Shown here: piece after piece, positions 41,455-50,116 of the stretch | Position numbering within the stretch: the first letter of the stretch is position 1 | Layout: each line of letters starts with the position of its first letter | Assembly: GCF_022829445.1 (NCBI RefSeq) | Contig: NZ_JAKSXY010000125.1 | Coordinates: 238,332-302,331 of the forward strand | Reading direction: 5' to 3' | Length of the DNA stretch: 64,000 nucleotides | DNA from: Methylobacterium sp. J-068 | Lineage (GTDB): Bacteria > Pseudomonadota > Alphaproteobacteria > Rhizobiales > Beijerinckiaceae | Position numbers and translations under genes: made by a program | Notes under the pieces: model-generated | Told to the model about the DNA's origin: nothing | Databases searched by the model: none | The model's input: the letters and a program-made list of their open reading frames with translations, nothing else

Positions 41455-41697
41455 ATGGGACAGGATCAGAAGGACCAGCTCGGCCGTCGCCAGTTCTTCC
41501 GGGCGCTCGGGGGCGGCACGGTGGCGGCCGCGGCCGGTCTGGCCGCCCCGATGGCGCCCACCCAGGCCCAGGCCTACGACCCCGGCCCGGACGAGACCCG
41601 GTCCCGCTACCGCCTCAGCGATGAGGTGAAGGCGTTCTACCGCACTAACGGCTACGAAACGCTCCAGAGCGGTCTCAAAGGCGTCGAGAAGAAGTGA
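41455..41697 (+). CDS. Small Tat-signal protein of formate dehydrogenase loci
   Basis: The protein has 80 residues. It carries a twin-arginine signal (GRRQFFRALGGGTVAAAAGLAAP), then a short mature part (about 45 residues) rich in Tyr and charged residues (SRYRLSDEVKAFYRTNGYETL). This matches the known small Tat-target proteins found between torD-like and fdhA genes. GAGGAG lies eight bases before the ATG at 41455. It may be a small periplasmic subunit or a passenger that helps assembly. It is seven bases from fdhA. Confidence 0.87.
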   Translation: MGQDQKDQLGRRQFFRALGGGTVAAAAGLAAPMAPTQAQAYDPGPDETRSRYRLSDEVKAFYRTNGYETLQSGLKGVEKK

Positions 41698-41704
41698 GGC
41701 TGTG

Positions 41705-44647
41705 ATGCTGACCAAGCGTAAGAACGGCGAGGCGAGCCGCACCAAGCATCAGGCCGTCGCGGCCGGCCTCGCGGCCGGTGTGCTCGACCGGCGCGGCTTC
41801 CTCCGGAAATCCGGCCTCACCGCCGGTGCGCTCGCGGCCGCCGGCACGATCCAGCTGGGCTCCGTGCGGCAGGCCCGCGCCGCCGGCTCCTCGGCGACGG
41901 GACCGGACGTGCAGGTCAAGAAGAACATCTGTACCCATTGCTCGGTCGGCTGCACCGTGACGGCCGAGGTCGTGAACGGCGTCTGGGTCGGTCAGGAACC
42001 CTCCTACGCCAGCCCGATCAATCGCGGCACGCACTGCGCGAAGGGCGCGGCGATCCGCGAGCTCGTCTCCTCCGATCGCCGCCTCAAATACCCGATGAAG
42101 CTCGTCGGCGGGCAATGGCAGCGCGTTTCCTGGGAGCAGGCCATCGAGGAGATCGGCGACAAGCTCACCGCCATCCGCGAGAAGAACGGCGCGGATTCGG
42201 TCTACTGGCTCGGCTCGGCCAAGTTCACCAACGAGGCGGCCTACCTGATGCGCAAGTTCGGCGCCTTCTGGGGCACGAACTCCGTCGACCATCAGGCACG
42301 CATCTGCCACTCGACCACGGTGGCGGGCGTCGCCAATACCTGGGGCTACGGCGCCCAGACCAATTCCTACAACGACATCCGCAACGCCAAGACGATGATC
42401 ATCCTGGGCGGCAACCCCGCCGAGGCGCACCCGATCTCCATGCAGCACGTCCTGACGGGCAAGGAGATCAACCGCGCGAACATGATCGTCATCGATCCGC
42501 GCTTCACCCGCACGGCGGCGCATGCCACCGAGTACGTGCGCATCCGCTCCGGCACCGACATCCCGGTGGTCTGGGGCATCCTCTGGCACGTCTTCCAGAA
42601 TGGCTGGGAGGACAAGGAGTTCATCGCGCAGCGCGTCTACGCCATGGACGACGTCCGCAAGGAAGTCGCCAAGTGGACGCCGGAAGAGGTCGAGCGCGTC
42701 TCCGGCGTGCCCGGCGAGCAGCTCCGTCGCGTCGCCGAGAAATTCGCCAAGGAGAAGCCCGCCACCCTGATCTGGTGCATGGGCGCGACCCAGCACACGG
42801 TGGGCACGGCCAACGTGCGGGCGTTGTGCATCCTGTGTCTGGCCACCGGCAATGTCGGCAAGCCCGGCACCGGCGCCAACATCTTCCGGGGTCACACCAA
42901 CGTGCAGGGCGCCACGGATCTGGGCCTCGATGTGACCTCGCTGCCGCTCTATTACGGCCTCGTCGAGGGCGGCTGGAAGCACTGGGCCCGCGTCTGGGAC
43001 GTGCCCTACGAGTGGCTGCAATCCCGCTTCGACGAAGTTCCCGCCGCGGACGGCCGCAAGGCCCGCTCGCGCAAGGAGAACATGGAAGCGCCCGGCATCA
43101 CCTCGACGCGCTGGTTCGACGCCGTGAACCTGCCGCCGGAACAGATCGACCAGCGCAGCCCCGTCAAGGCCTTCATGGTCTTCGGCCACGGCGGCAACAC
43201 CGTGACCCGCCTGCCCGAGGCGATCGAGGGCATGAACAAGCTCGAACTGCTCGTGGTGGCCGACCCGCATCCCACGACCTTCGCGGCGCTCGACGCCCGG
43301 CAGGACAACACCTACCTGCTGCCGATCTGCACATCGCTCGAGATGGACGGCTCGCGCACGGCCTCGAACCGCTCGATCCAGTGGGGTGAGCAGATCGTGA
43401 AGCCCGCCTTCGAGTCGAAGAACGACTACGAGGTGCTCTACCTCCTGGCCAAGAAGCTCGGCTTCGCCGAGACGCTGTTCAAGAACATCAAGGTCGAGAA
43501 CAACGTCCCCGTGGCCGAGGACCTGCTGCGCGAGATCAACCGGGGCGGCTGGTCGACGGGGTATTGCGGGCAGAGCCCGGAGCGCCTCAAGGCCCATATG
43601 CGCAATCAGGCGAAGTTCGACCTGATCACCCTGCGCGCGCCCAAGGACGATCCGGAGGTCGGGGGCGATTATTACGGTCTGCCCTGGCCGTGCTGGGGCA
43701 AGCCGGAACTGCGCCATCCGGGCACGGCGATCCTCTACAACACCTCGCTGCACGTGAAGGAGGGCGGCAGCACCTTCCGGGCTCGCTTCGGCACGGAGCG
43801 CAACGGCCAGACCCTGCTCGCCGAGGACAGCTTCACCAAGGATTCCGACCTCACCGACGGCTACCCCGAGTTCACCTTCGGGGTGTTCAAGAAGCTCGGC
43901 TGGGACAAGGACCTGACGGCGGACGAACGCGCCACGATCCTGAAGATCGGCGGCGACAAGCCCGACACCGTGAGCTGGGCCACCGACCTCTCGGGCGGCA
44001 TCCAGCGCGTCTGCCTCGACCACGGGGTGATCCCGTTCGGCAACGGCAAGGCCCGCGCCAACGCCTGGAACCTGCCCGACCCGGTGCCGGTGCATCGCGA
44101 GCCGGTCTACTCGCCGCGTCCCGACCTCGTGGCGAAATACCCGACCCGGCCCGACGAGCGCCAGTTCCGCATGCCGAATATCGGCTTCTCGGTTCAGAAA
44201 GCGGCGGTCGAGCGCAACGTGGCGCGCGACTTCCCCATCATCCTCACCTCGGGGCGCCTCGTGGAATACGAGGGCGGCGGCGAGGAGACCCGGTCGAACC
44301 CGTGGCTCGCCGAATTGCAGCAGGACATGTTCGTCGAGATCAACACCGGGGATGCCACCGAGCGCGGCATCAAGGACGGGTCGTGGGTCTGGGTCACGGG
44401 CGCCGAGAACAGCTCGAAGGCCAAGATGAAGGCGCTCGTCACCGACCGCGTCGGCAAGGGCGTCGCCTTCATGCCCTTCCACTTCTCGGGTTGGTACGAG
44501 GGCAAGGACATGCGCGACTACTACCCGAGGGGCACCGATCCGGTGGTGCTCGGCGAGAGCGTGAACTCGGTCACCACCTACGGCTTCGACCCCGTGACGG
44601 GCATGCAGGAGACGAAGTGTACCCTGTGTCAGATCAAGGCCGCGTGA
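41705..44647 (+). CDS. fdhA: Formate dehydrogenase catalytic subunit alpha (Tat-exported, molybdenum/tungsten)
   Basis: The protein has 980 residues and oxidises formate to CO2 in the periplasm. A Tat signal (RRGFLRK at 29-35) precedes a 4Fe-4S motif (Cys76, Cys79, Cys83, Cys111) and the molybdopterin-guanine dinucleotide domains. The metal ligand is Cys201 in HQARICHS; E. coli FdnG has selenocysteine there, so this is a cysteine enzyme. VAGVANTWGYGA and the long C-terminal dinucleotide-binding domain (GDATERGIKDGSWVWV) are complete. The ATG at 41705 is preferred over GTG 41702. It is followed by fdhB and fdhC. The type is Fdh3-like of methylotrophs. Whether the metal is W or Mo is open; the tup transporter upstream favours W. 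Confidence 0.95.
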   Translation: MLTKRKNGEASRTKHQAVAAGLAAGVLDRRGFLRKSGLTAGALAAAGTIQLGSVRQARAAGSSATGPDVQVKKNICTHCSVGCTVTAEVVNGVWVGQEPSYASPINRGTHCAKGAAIRELVSSDRRLKYPMKLVGGQWQRVSWEQAIEEIGDKLTAIREKNGADSVYWLGSAKFTNEAAYLMRKFGAFWGTNSVDHQARICHSTTVAGVANTWGYGAQTNSYNDIRNAKTMIILGGNPAEAHPISMQHVLTGKEINRANMIVIDPRFTRTAAHATEYVRIRSGTDIPVVWGILWHVFQNGWEDKEFIAQRVYAMDDVRKEVAKWTPEEVERVSGVPGEQLRRVAEKFAKEKPATLIWCMGATQHTVGTANVRALCILCLATGNVGKPGTGANIFRGHTNVQGATDLGLDVTSLPLYYGLVEGGWKHWARVWDVPYEWLQSRFDEVPAADGRKARSRKENMEAPGITSTRWFDAVNLPPEQIDQRSPVKAFMVFGHGGNTVTRLPEAIEGMNKLELLVVADPHPTTFAALDARQDNTYLLPICTSLEMDGSRTASNRSIQWGEQIVKPAFESKNDYEVLYLLAKKLGFAETLFKNIKVENNVPVAEDLLREINRGGWSTGYCGQSPERLKAHMRNQAKFDLITLRAPKDDPEVGGDYYGLPWPCWGKPELRHPGTAILYNTSLHVKEGGSTFRARFGTERNGQTLLAEDSFTKDSDLTDGYPEFTFGVFKKLGWDKDLTADERATILKIGGDKPDTVSWATDLSGGIQRVCLDHGVIPFGNGKARANAWNLPDPVPVHREPVYSPRPDLVAKYPTRPDERQFRMPNIGFSVQKAAVERNVARDFPIILTSGRLVEYEGGGEETRSNPWLAELQQDMFVEINTGDATERGIKDGSWVWVTGAENSSKAKMKALVTDRVGKGVAFMPFHFSGWYEGKDMRDYYPRGTDPVVLGESVNSVTTYGFDPVTGMQETKCTLCQIKAA

Positions 44648-44663
44648 GAGGAGCGCATCGCTA

Positions 44664-45260
44664 ATGGCCCGTATGAAGTTCCTCTGTGACGCCGACCGTT
44701 GCATCGAGTGCAACGCCTGTGTCACCGCGTGCAAGAACGAGCACGAGGTGCCCTGGGGCATCAACCGCCGTCGCGTCGTGACGCTCAACGACGGCAAGCC
44801 GGGCGAGCGCTCGGTCTCCATGGCGTGCATGCACTGCACCGACGCGCCCTGCGCCTCGGTCTGCCCGGTGAACTGCTTCTACACCACGGCCGACGCCGTG
44901 GTGCTGCACTCCAAGGACATCTGCATCGGCTGCGGCTATTGCTTCTACGCCTGCCCGTTCGGCGCGCCTCAATATCCCCGCGTCGGGAACTTCGGTTCGC
45001 GCGGCAAGATGGACAAGTGCACCTATTGCTCGGGTGGGCCGGAGCCCGACCTCTCGGTGGCCGAGTACGAGAAGTACGGCTCAAACCGGCTGGCCGAGGG
45101 CAAGCTGCCGCTCTGCGCCGAGATGTGCTCCACCAAGGCCTTGCTCGCCGGCGACGGCGAGATGATCGCCGAGATCTACAAGCAGCGAGTGATCAAGCGC
45201 GGCTACGGCTCCGGCGCCTGGGGCTGGAAGACCGCCTACCGCGAGACCGTGGCGATCTGA
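44664..45260 (+). CDS. fdhB: Formate dehydrogenase iron-sulfur subunit beta
   Basis: The protein has 198 residues with four ferredoxin-type cysteine groups: CDADRCIECNACVTAC, CMHCTDAPCASVCP, CIGCGYCFYACP and CTYCSGG...CAEMC. It moves electrons from FdhA to the membrane subunit FdhC. Like other periplasmic beta subunits it lacks its own signal and is probably carried out with FdhA's Tat signal. No C-terminal transmembrane anchor is seen, unlike E. coli FdnH, so docking is through FdhC or the small membrane protein downstream. GAGAGGAG lies ten bases before the ATG. Confidence 0.95.
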   Translation: MARMKFLCDADRCIECNACVTACKNEHEVPWGINRRRVVTLNDGKPGERSVSMACMHCTDAPCASVCPVNCFYTTADAVVLHSKDICIGCGYCFYACPFGAPQYPRVGNFGSRGKMDKCTYCSGGPEPDLSVAEYEKYGSNRLAEGKLPLCAEMCSTKALLAGDGEMIAEIYKQRVIKRGYGSGAWGWKTAYRETVAI

Positions 45261-45334
45261 TCGCTTCGCCTCCGACGATGGGATCGTCGCGCTCGCGACG
45301 GTCCCCGCACGATACGCCATCGAAAGGAACGCCG

Positions 45335-46375
45335 ATGCGGCGGGCAGTCACTCTTCTGAGCACCCTCGTCGTCGGCACGACGCTCCTGGCCGCGCCGGCG
45401 GCCTTCGCGCCCGCGCGCGCGCAGAACCCGATCACGCAGGACGGGCAGAACCCGATGGGCGCCAAGCCCACGGCCGATTCCGTCAACGAGGAATTCCTGT
45501 TCAAGAACGCCGACAAGATCACGGGTCGCGTCAGCATTCCCGACAAGAAATCCGCGAATCTGATCCAGCCCCAGGGCCGCGAGTACCAGTCGTTCCGCGA
45601 GCGCTACCTGCCCTGGATCGGGGCGGCATTCATCCTCGGCATGATCGCGGCGCTCGGCGCGTTCTTCCTCTGGCGCGGGCGCATCCTCACCGACGACACC
45701 CAGGAATCGGGCCGCAAGATCCTGCGCTTCAACGCCTTCGAGCGCTTCACCCACTGGATGACGGCTGTGTGCTTCATCATCCTGTCGCTCTCGGGGCTGA
45801 ACTACATCTTTGGCAAGCGCCTGCTGATGCCGCTGATCGGCCCCGAGGCCTTCGGCGCCCTGGCGCAATGGGCCAAATACAGCCACGTCTATCTCGCCTG
45901 GCCATTCATGTTCGGCGTCGCCATGATGTTCGTGGTTTGGATCAAGGACAACATCCCGAACCGGATCGACTGGGCCTGGATCAAGGCCGGTGGCGGCTTC
46001 ATCGGCAAGAAGCACCCCCACGCGGCCCGCTTCAACGCCGGCCAGAAGGGCGTGTTCTGGATGGTCGCGGGCTTCGGCGCCGCCATGGGCGTTACCGGCC
46101 TGATGATGCTGTTCCCCTTCGCGCTGCTGGACATCAACGGCATGCAGGTGATGCAGGTGATCCACGCGCTGATCGGCATCACCTTCATCGCCGGTATCCT
46201 GGCCCATATCTACATCGGCACCCTCGGCATGAAGGGCGCCTACGATGCCATGGGCAGCGGCAAGGTCGATCTCGCCTGGGCGCGTGCCCACCACGACCTC
46301 TGGGTCGAGAAGGAACAGGCCAAGACCGCCAGCGGTCCCCAGCTCGGTGGCCGCCACCCGGCCCCCGCCGAATAA
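45335..46375 (+). CDS. fdhC: Formate dehydrogenase gamma subunit (cytochrome b556 type)
   Basis: The protein has 346 residues. A Sec signal (to about residue 30, ending ARAQ) and a periplasmic segment of about 60 residues precede a membrane domain with around five helices (YLPWIGAAFILGMIAALGAFFL; MTAVCFIILSLSGLNYIF; the FMFGVAMMFVVWI; GVTGLMMLFPFALL; VIHALIGITFIAGILAHIYIG groups). Histidines in RFTHWMTAV, SHVYLAW and IHALIG/AHIYIG are candidate haem b ligands. It passes electrons to quinone. GAAAGGAA lies before the ATG at 45335. A longer frame upstream is a shadow of fdhB. It includes the extended N-terminal region seen in alphaproteobacterial FdhC. Confidence 0.92.
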   Translation: MRRAVTLLSTLVVGTTLLAAPAAFAPARAQNPITQDGQNPMGAKPTADSVNEEFLFKNADKITGRVSIPDKKSANLIQPQGREYQSFRERYLPWIGAAFILGMIAALGAFFLWRGRILTDDTQESGRKILRFNAFERFTHWMTAVCFIILSLSGLNYIFGKRLLMPLIGPEAFGALAQWAKYSHVYLAWPFMFGVAMMFVVWIKDNIPNRIDWAWIKAGGGFIGKKHPHAARFNAGQKGVFWMVAGFGAAMGVTGLMMLFPFALLDINGMQVMQVIHALIGITFIAGILAHIYIGTLGMKGAYDAMGSGKVDLAWARAHHDLWVEKEQAKTASGPQLGGRHPAPAE

Positions 46376-46414
46376 CAGCCCGGGCCGCGCGAGCCGGCGA
46401 CGAGGAAAACCATC

Positions 46415-46654
46415 ATGAAAGCCTTCATCGTCGCCGTCGTGGCCGCCATCGGGCTCGCCGTCGCCGCCATGTACGCCCTGACCAGCAATCAGCGCTTCGC
46501 CTACCAGGCCTTCGCCACGACCGGCGCCCGTGTTTCGGAGCCCGGCACCAACCTCGTGGGCGAGAAGTGGACCGGCGATCCGAACACCAACGACAAGAGC
46601 GAGTCGGCGCACGGCAAGGCCACCGGCGAGCCGTCGCACCCGAAGCGATCCTGA
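46415..46654 (+). CDS. Small single-helix membrane protein of the fdh operon
   Basis: The protein has 79 residues: one N-terminal hydrophobic helix (AFIVAVVAAIGLAVAAMYAL), then about 55 polar residues (GEKWTGDPNTNDKSESAHG). GAGGA is eleven bases before the ATG at 46415. It lies 39 bp after fdhC in the same direction. It could anchor the complex or assist assembly. I know no characterised family; I recall similar short genes after fdhC in Methylobacterium. Confidence 0.7.
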   Translation: MKAFIVAVVAAIGLAVAAMYALTSNQRFAYQAFATTGARVSEPGTNLVGEKWTGDPNTNDKSESAHGKATGEPSHPKRS

Positions 46655-46721
46655 GCCGACACACGCCCGCGCATCGGGGCGCCGCACCCTCGCAACGAGC
46701 CTGGATCCCAGGGGACCGAGC

Positions 46722-47291
46722 ATGATCCACCGCCTGCCCTTCGCCGCGCTCCTGCTGTCGTCGAGCCTGATCGCCACGAGTGCCTTTGCCCAGGATGCCG
46801 CGCCGGCCGGCGGCCCCGCGAACCTGTGCGGGGAACTCCTGGCCTTCGTGAAGAAGCCCGAAGAGAAGAAGCAGGAGGCCGCGACGCCCCCGGCGCAGGC
46901 GACGGCGATCTCCAATTCGTCCGGTAAGAGCGACGCCCAACCTTCGGCTTCGGGGGGGCAGCCGCAGCAGAATTCCGGCCTCAGCGGGCCGGTCAACGCG
47001 CAAGCCAAGGCGCCGACGAGCGACACGCGTGCTCCGGTGAGCGCCGGCAACACCGTCCTGGCGCAGGCCAATGCCGCCGCGAAATCTCCGGCGCCCCCCG
47101 GCGCGCCGGCGCCCAGCCCGAAGCCCGACGAGGCGCTGATCGCCAGGATCGACGCGGCGGCGGCGGCGAACGATCAGGTGGCCTGCCGGGCCGCGGCCCG
47201 TGCCATGCGGGTCGCCGGGGTCATCATGCCCCCGCCCCTCCTGGCCTTGGCCGCCCTGAACCCGAAGTTCTACGTCGGCACGCAGCCCTGA
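46722..47291 (+). CDS. Secreted Ala/Pro-rich low-complexity protein
   Basis: The protein has 189 residues: a Sec signal (LPFAALLLSSSLIATSAFA, cleavage before QDAAP), a cysteine in ANLCGELLAFVKK, a long low-complexity Ala/Pro/Ser/Gln linker (about residues 45-130), then a C-terminal conserved-looking helix pair (IARIDAAAAANDQVACRAAARAM...PPPLLALAALNPKFY) with a second cysteine. The two cysteines may form a disulfide. Last gene of the fdh direction, 67 bp after the 79-residue protein. Function unknown. Confidence 0.65.
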   Translation: MIHRLPFAALLLSSSLIATSAFAQDAAPAGGPANLCGELLAFVKKPEEKKQEAATPPAQATAISNSSGKSDAQPSASGGQPQQNSGLSGPVNAQAKAPTSDTRAPVSAGNTVLAQANAAAKSPAPPGAPAPSPKPDEALIARIDAAAAANDQVACRAAARAMRVAGVIMPPPLLALAALNPKFYVGTQP

Positions 47292-47293
47292 GC

Positions 47294-48136
47294 GTGGGCA
47301 TCGGGGGCGAGACCCTGCCCGATCGCCCGCCGATCGGCCGGGATACGACCCTGTGCATGTCGCTGGCGGGGCGCCCGGGGCATTTCGGGTCCCGCTTCCA
47401 CAACCGTCTCTACGCTCTGCTGGGCCTCGATTACATCTACAAGGCGTTCTCGACGAACGACCTCGCCGGCGCCATCGGCGGCATCCGCGCGCTCGGCATC
47501 CGTGGCTGCGCGGTCTCGATGCCGTTCAAGGAAGCGGTGATCCCGCTGCTGGACGTGCTCGATCCCTCGGCGCGGGCGATCGACAGCGTGAACACCATCG
47601 TCAACGACGGGGGCACGCTCTCGGGCTTCAACACCGATTACCTCGCCATACGCACTCTGCTGGCCCGGCACCGCATCGCATCCGGCACGCGCTTCCTGCT
47701 GCGCGGGTCCGGCGGCATGGCCAAGGCGGTGGTCGCGGCCCTGCGGGACGCGGGGTTTCGCGACGGAACGATCGTGGCGCGCAATGCCGGGGCCGGACCG
47801 GCGCTCGCGGCGCGCTACGGGTTCGCATGGACGGCGGATCTCGAGGCTCGGACGGCGCCGCTCCTGATCAATGTGACGCCGATGGGCATGGAAGGCCCGG
47901 ATGCCGACGTCCTCGCCTTTCCCGAGGCGGCGATCGCGTCCTGCGCCATCGCCCTCGACGTGGTCGCCCTGCCCTCGGAAACACCGTTCCTGACGGCGGC
48001 CCGGCGATCCGGGGCGCTCTGCATCAGCGGCCACGACGTGGTCGTGCTCCAGGGCCTGGAGCAGTTCATCCGGTATACCGGCGTGACGCCGAGCCCGGCG
48101 CAGGTGGCGGATGCCGCCGCCTACGCCCGGACCTGA
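47294..48136 (+). CDS. Shikimate 5-dehydrogenase homologue (AroE/YdiB-like)
   Basis: The protein has 280 residues. The catalytic half has the lysine of the catalytic pair in AVSMPFKEAVIPLLD and the substrate loop SVNTIVNDGG...FNTDYLA. The nucleotide-binding half has LRGSGGMAKAVVAAL, then NVTPMGMEGP and CISGHDVVVLQGLEQF. It begins at GTG 47294, three bases after the preceding stop; no better start is seen. It differs from the housekeeping AroE in its opening PPIGRDTTLCMSLAGRPGHFG, so it may serve a secondary or quinate-like route. Whether it is cotranscribed with the secreted-protein gene is unclear. Confidence 0.82.
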   Translation: MGIGGETLPDRPPIGRDTTLCMSLAGRPGHFGSRFHNRLYALLGLDYIYKAFSTNDLAGAIGGIRALGIRGCAVSMPFKEAVIPLLDVLDPSARAIDSVNTIVNDGGTLSGFNTDYLAIRTLLARHRIASGTRFLLRGSGGMAKAVVAALRDAGFRDGTIVARNAGAGPALAARYGFAWTADLEARTAPLLINVTPMGMEGPDADVLAFPEAAIASCAIALDVVALPSETPFLTAARRSGALCISGHDVVVLQGLEQFIRYTGVTPSPAQVADAAAYART

Positions 48137-48173
48137 CCGGATTCGCACCGGGTCTCGATGAGCCCGGACCAAA

Positions 48174-48409
48174 TCCGGTCGATCCCTTCGGGATGGCGGA
48201 TTGGGGCTTCGCTCGGGCCCCGCGTGGTCTCATATTGTTTCCGCCTGATCAGTTCGGTGACGGGGTGACTCGCGGGTTCCCTCTCCTGGAAGGAGAGGGA
48301 CAGGGTGAGGTGCGTGACCTTTCCGGAGATGGACCACACCTCTCCCCAATCCTCTCCTTCCAGGAGAGGGAGCCCGTCGCGTCTGATCGTCCCGAAGGGA
48401 TCAACCGGA
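48174..48409. repeat. Compound inverted-repeat element between convergent genes
   Basis: Two nested inverted repeats occupy the 280-bp gap 48137-48416. The outer arms TCCGGTCGATCCCTTCGGGA (48174-48193) and its complement (48390-48409) match at 19 of 20 bases; each has its own small hairpin around CCCTTCGGG. The inner arms are CCCTCTCCTGGAAGGAGAGGG (each of two parts CCCTCTCCT and AGGAGAGGG, 48279-48299) and a reverse copy at about 48351-48371. The CTCTCC/GGAGAG hairpins resemble dispersed intergenic palindromes common in alphaproteobacteria. It probably also terminates transcription from both sides. Confidence 0.75.
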
Positions 48410-48416
48410 ACCGGTC

Positions 48417-49301
48417 TCAGCCCTCCGCCACAGGATGGTTGCCCATGATCTCCAGGGCGCGCACCAGGGCCGAGTGGTCCTTGTCGCCGGCGCCGTTGGC
48501 CGCGCAGACCGAGAAGAGCTGTTGCGCCAGGGCCGTGCCCGGCAGGGCGAGGCCGAGGGACTTGGCGCCCTCCAGCGCGAGGTTCAGGTCCTTCTGGTGC
48601 AGGGCGATGCGGAAGCCCGGATCGAAGGTACGCTTGATCATCCGCTCCCCGTGCAGTTCGAGGATGCGCGAGGTCGCGAGGCCGCCGGTGATCGCCTGGC
48701 GCACCTTGGCCGGGTCGGCGCCCGCCTTGGAGGCGAAGAGCAGGCCTTCGGCGACGGCCTCGATGGTCAGCGCCACGATGATCTGGTTGGCGACCTTCGC
48801 CACCTGTCCGGCGCCGGTCTCGCCCACATGGGTCACGGTCTTGCCCATCAGGTCGAAGAGCGGCTTCACGCGGGCGAAGACCTCCTCCTTGCCGCCGACC
48901 ATGATCGAGAGCGCCGCGTTCTTGGCGCCGACCTCGCCGCCGGAGACGGGTGCGTCGAGGTACTCCGCGCCGCGCTCGGCGAGCCGTGCCGCGAAGTCGC
49001 GGGTGGCGATGGGCGAGATCGAGCTCATGTCGACCACGACGGCGCCGGGCTTCACGCCCTCGGCGACGCCCTCCGCGCCGAACAGCACGGCCTCGACGTC
49101 CGGGGTGTCCGGCAGCATCAGCACGACGACGTCCGAGCGCTCGGCGACCTCGGCGGCGCTGGCGCAGGGCCGACCGCCGGCCGCGACGAGACTTTCCGGG
49201 ACCTGCCGGCGCGTCTTGAGGGCGAGGCTGTGACCACCCGCGATGAGGTGCCCCGCCATGGGCGCGCCCATGATGCCGAGGCCGATGAATCCGACGTTCA
49301 T
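48417..49301 (-). CDS. garR: 2-hydroxy-3-oxopropionate (tartronate semialdehyde) reductase
   Basis: The protein has 294 residues of the beta-hydroxyacid dehydrogenase family: N-terminal NAD(P) motif GFIGLGIMGAPM, substrate motif DAPVSGGEVGA and catalytic Lys in GQVAKVANQIIV, with the C-terminal KDLNLALEGAKSLG. It reduces tartronate semialdehyde to D-glycerate. Last gene of the glucarate cluster, 26 bp after garL. A longer upstream frame is a shadow of garL. Related GlxR enzymes in glyoxylate use share these motifs, but the garL and gudD neighbours favour GarR. Confidence 0.92.
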   Translation of the reverse strand: MNVGFIGLGIMGAPMAGHLIAGGHSLALKTRRQVPESLVAAGGRPCASAAEVAERSDVVVLMLPDTPDVEAVLFGAEGVAEGVKPGAVVVDMSSISPIATRDFAARLAERGAEYLDAPVSGGEVGAKNAALSIMVGGKEEVFARVKPLFDLMGKTVTHVGETGAGQVAKVANQIIVALTIEAVAEGLLFASKAGADPAKVRQAITGGLATSRILELHGERMIKRTFDPGFRIALHQKDLNLALEGAKSLGLALPGTALAQQLFSVCAANGAGDKDHSALVRALEIMGNHPVAEG

Positions 49302-49327
49302 GTGTATCTCCGAATGATGGGGCAGCG

Positions 49328-50092
49328 TCAGCGGAAGCGCGCGGCGAGCGCTTCGGAGGTGCGGGCCAGGAGACCCATATCCGAGCCCACCGCCGTGAAG
49401 CGGGTGCCGGCCGCGATGTAGCGGTGCGCCAGCTCCTCGTTGGCGGTGAGGATTCCCGCGTGCTTGCCGGTGCCGCGGATCCGGGCGATCGTCTCCTCGA
49501 CCACCTTCACAACGTCGGCGTGGTTCTGCTGGCCGATATAGCCGAGGCTGGTCGAGAGATCGCCGGGGCCGATGAAGACGCCGTCGACGCCCTCGACGCC
49601 CGCGATCTCCTCGAGGTTGTCGAGGGCGCGACGCGATTCGATCTGCACGGCGACGAAGATCTCGGCCTCGCAGCGCGCGTGATAGTTCGGGATGCGGCCG
49701 AAGCGGGCGGCGCGCGGCGCCTGCGAGAAGCCGCGCACGCCGCGCGGGGCATAGCGGGTGGCGGCGACCGCGCGGCGGGCCTGGTCGGCATCGTCGATGT
49801 TGGGGATCATCAGCGACTGCACGCCGGTGTCGAGGATGCGCTTGATGGCGATCGGCTCGTCGCTCGGCATCCGCACCATGGCGTGGGCCGCGCCCTCCAT
49901 CATCGATTGGACCTGCGCGTAGACGTCGCGCAGGTCGTTGGCGGAGTGCTCCATGTCGAGGAGAAGCCAGTCGAAGCCGGAGCCGGCCACGACCTCGGTG
50001 GAGATCGGGCTGGCGAGGCTGCACCAAAGGCCGATCTGCTGCTGGCCCGCGTTGAGGGCGGCCTTGAAGCGGTTGGTGAGGATGTCGGTCAT
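49328..50092 (-). CDS. garL: 2-dehydro-3-deoxyglucarate aldolase (HpcH/HpaI family)
   Basis: This is a 254-residue class II metal-dependent TIM-barrel aldolase: GLWCSLASPISTEVVAGSG, DWLLLDMEHSANDL with the metal-binding glutamate region, GFSQAPRAARFG, VQIESRRALDNL and FIGPGDLSTSLGYIG. It splits 2-dehydro-3-deoxyglucarate into pyruvate and tartronate semialdehyde. It is between gudD (24 bp upstream) and garR. The start ATG is at 50092. Confidence 0.92.
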   Translation of the reverse strand: MTDILTNRFKAALNAGQQQIGLWCSLASPISTEVVAGSGFDWLLLDMEHSANDLRDVYAQVQSMMEGAAHAMVRMPSDEPIAIKRILDTGVQSLMIPNIDDADQARRAVAATRYAPRGVRGFSQAPRAARFGRIPNYHARCEAEIFVAVQIESRRALDNLEEIAGVEGVDGVFIGPGDLSTSLGYIGQQNHADVVKVVEETIARIRGTGKHAGILTANEELAHRYIAAGTRFTAVGSDMGLLARTSEALAARFR

Positions 50093-50116
50093 CGTCGCGT
50101 CTCCGGGACTAGGGGT

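Noticed and set aside
42304..42309. Possible selenocysteine codon in fdhA at the metal-ligand position
   Set aside because: The codon in the segment QARICHS is an ordinary cysteine codon and no in-frame TGA interrupts the gene.
41675..44839. Open frame of 1054 codons on the minus strand opposite fdhA
   Set aside because: Shadow frame of a clearly identified catalytic subunit; composition and lack of motifs argue against a protein.
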